Part shown: in pieces, positions 63,692 to 64,000 of the stretch
Layout of the letters: each line of letters opens with the position of its first letter
How positions within the stretch are numbered: position 1 is the first letter of the stretch
Virus record (IMG/VR): IMGVR_UViG_3300044625_001067
Coordinates: 97,473 to 161,472 of that record
Length of the DNA stretch: 64,000 bases
Reading direction: 5' to 3' (one strand)
Origin: a virus
Notes under the pieces: model-generated
What the model saw: the letters and a program-made list of their open reading frames with translations, nothing else
Told to the model about the DNA's origin: nothing
The model's database searches: none
Translations under genes and position numbers: made by a program

Positions 63692-63692
63692 G

Positions 63693-64000
63693 ATGAACTT
63701 GCGTGACGCACGAGAGAAAGCCTTGCAGATTTCTGCTGAAACTGAGCATGGCTTATTGAAGGATAGAGAAGCTGAGAGTAAGCTCTACAGAGCTGCTCCC
63801 GGTGAAACCTTTGACCCTGTAAGTGTTTCTGACCGTCTACCTAAACTTTCCGATTCTGACGCCGAAGAACTATGTTGGTGGTGGAGAACCGACGCCGACG
63901 GGTCAGCAGTTGAGGGTATGTGGGAAATGCTACAATTTGACTGGCCAGTTAGAAAATATAACCTCTCAGGGAGCGGTTACAACTACACACACTGGCTGCC
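63693..64000 (+). CDS. DUF551-like domain protein, incomplete at window end
   Basis: ATG at 63693: MNLRDAREKALQISAETEHG.. then SDRLPKLSDSDAEELCWWWRTD..NYTHWL(P), open at 64000. Third member of the HWLP group. Confidence 0.65.
   Translation, partial: MNLRDAREKALQISAETEHGLLKDREAESKLYRAAPGETFDPVSVSDRLPKLSDSDAEELCWWWRTDADGSAVEGMWEMLQFDWPVRKYNLSGSGYNYTHWL

Noticed and set aside
1-64000. Genome-wide UGA recoding suggested by unit C and the 1410 ORF
   Set aside because: Many well-supported genes end in TGA (e.g. EF-Ts at 11515, the SprT-like gene at 47766), so UGA is a working stop codon.

Overview
The window looks like the genome of a large ('jumbo'-type) tailed phage of a cyanobacterium, probably a Synechococcus/Cyanobium-like host. 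The reasons are as follows. Small genes are packed with 1-50 nt overlaps. Many encode orphan phage protein families. A very large tRNA array covers all 20 amino acids. The tmRNA is in the circularly permuted two-piece form known from picocyanobacteria, with a cyanobacterial-style tag (ANNIVKFERIAVAV). A SwmB-like repeat also occurs, a domain seen mainly in cyanobacterial surface proteins. No capsid, tail, terminase or DNA polymerase gene is present, so this is an auxiliary/early-type region. Layout: everything left of about 46.05 kb is on the minus strand and everything right of about 46.45 kb is on the plus strand. The two halves diverge from a short intergenic zone that holds a frame-broken gene remnant. 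About 30 copies of one promoter-like intergenic element (TTGTTT, 17-nt spacer containing a 7-bp dyad, TATACT/TATAGT, preceded by GGCGGTTTCCCG-type motifs) drive the operons, always pointing away from the divergence point. 0-6.9 kb: two cell-wall hydrolase-type genes (RlpA-like, lambda-R-like GH104), two ADP-ribosyltransferase-like effectors, a PTH2-like protein and an ADP-ribosylglycohydrolase. 6.9-7.2 kb: permuted tmRNA. 7.2-16.5 kb: small hypotheticals, an RNA-repair-type nucleotidyltransferase, an EF-Ts homologue, a deoxyribosyltransferase-like gene and a radical-SAM protein. 17.3-19.0 kb: a vanadium-haloperoxidase-like enzyme with an N-terminal SwmB-like domain. 19-33 kb: small phage families, a MazG-like protein, a GNAT-like effector, three WLQGF paralogues and scattered Arg/Met tRNAs. 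33-44 kb: the tRNA array (about 40 recognisable tRNAs plus four abnormally long tRNA-like units), with promoter-leader blocks, trailer hairpins and a repeated 52-nt stem element, interrupted by a kinase-like effector and a methyltransferase. 46.5-64 kb (plus strand): SprT-like protease; a probable DNA-hypermodification cassette (two TET/JBP-like dioxygenases around a ribbon-helix-helix protein, exonuclease, ATP-grasp enzyme, TET-associated-type glycosyltransferase, HAD phosphatase, sugar nucleotidyltransferase, APH-like kinase); then a deoxyribosyltransferase-like protein, a SpoT/MESH1-like HD hydrolase, a HigA-like antitoxin and small hypotheticals. How it fits together (inference): tRNAs, EF-Ts, tmRNA and the PTH2-like protein form a phage-controlled translation and ribosome-rescue set. 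The ADP-ribosyltransferases, acetyltransferase-like protein and kinase share Cys-rich N-terminal tags and look like host-modifying effectors, possibly carried in the virion, with the ADP-ribosylglycohydrolase as an eraser. The dioxygenase-glycosyltransferase cassette would build modified DNA bases against host nucleases. All start sites, names and functions are from reading the sequence only; no database search was possible.
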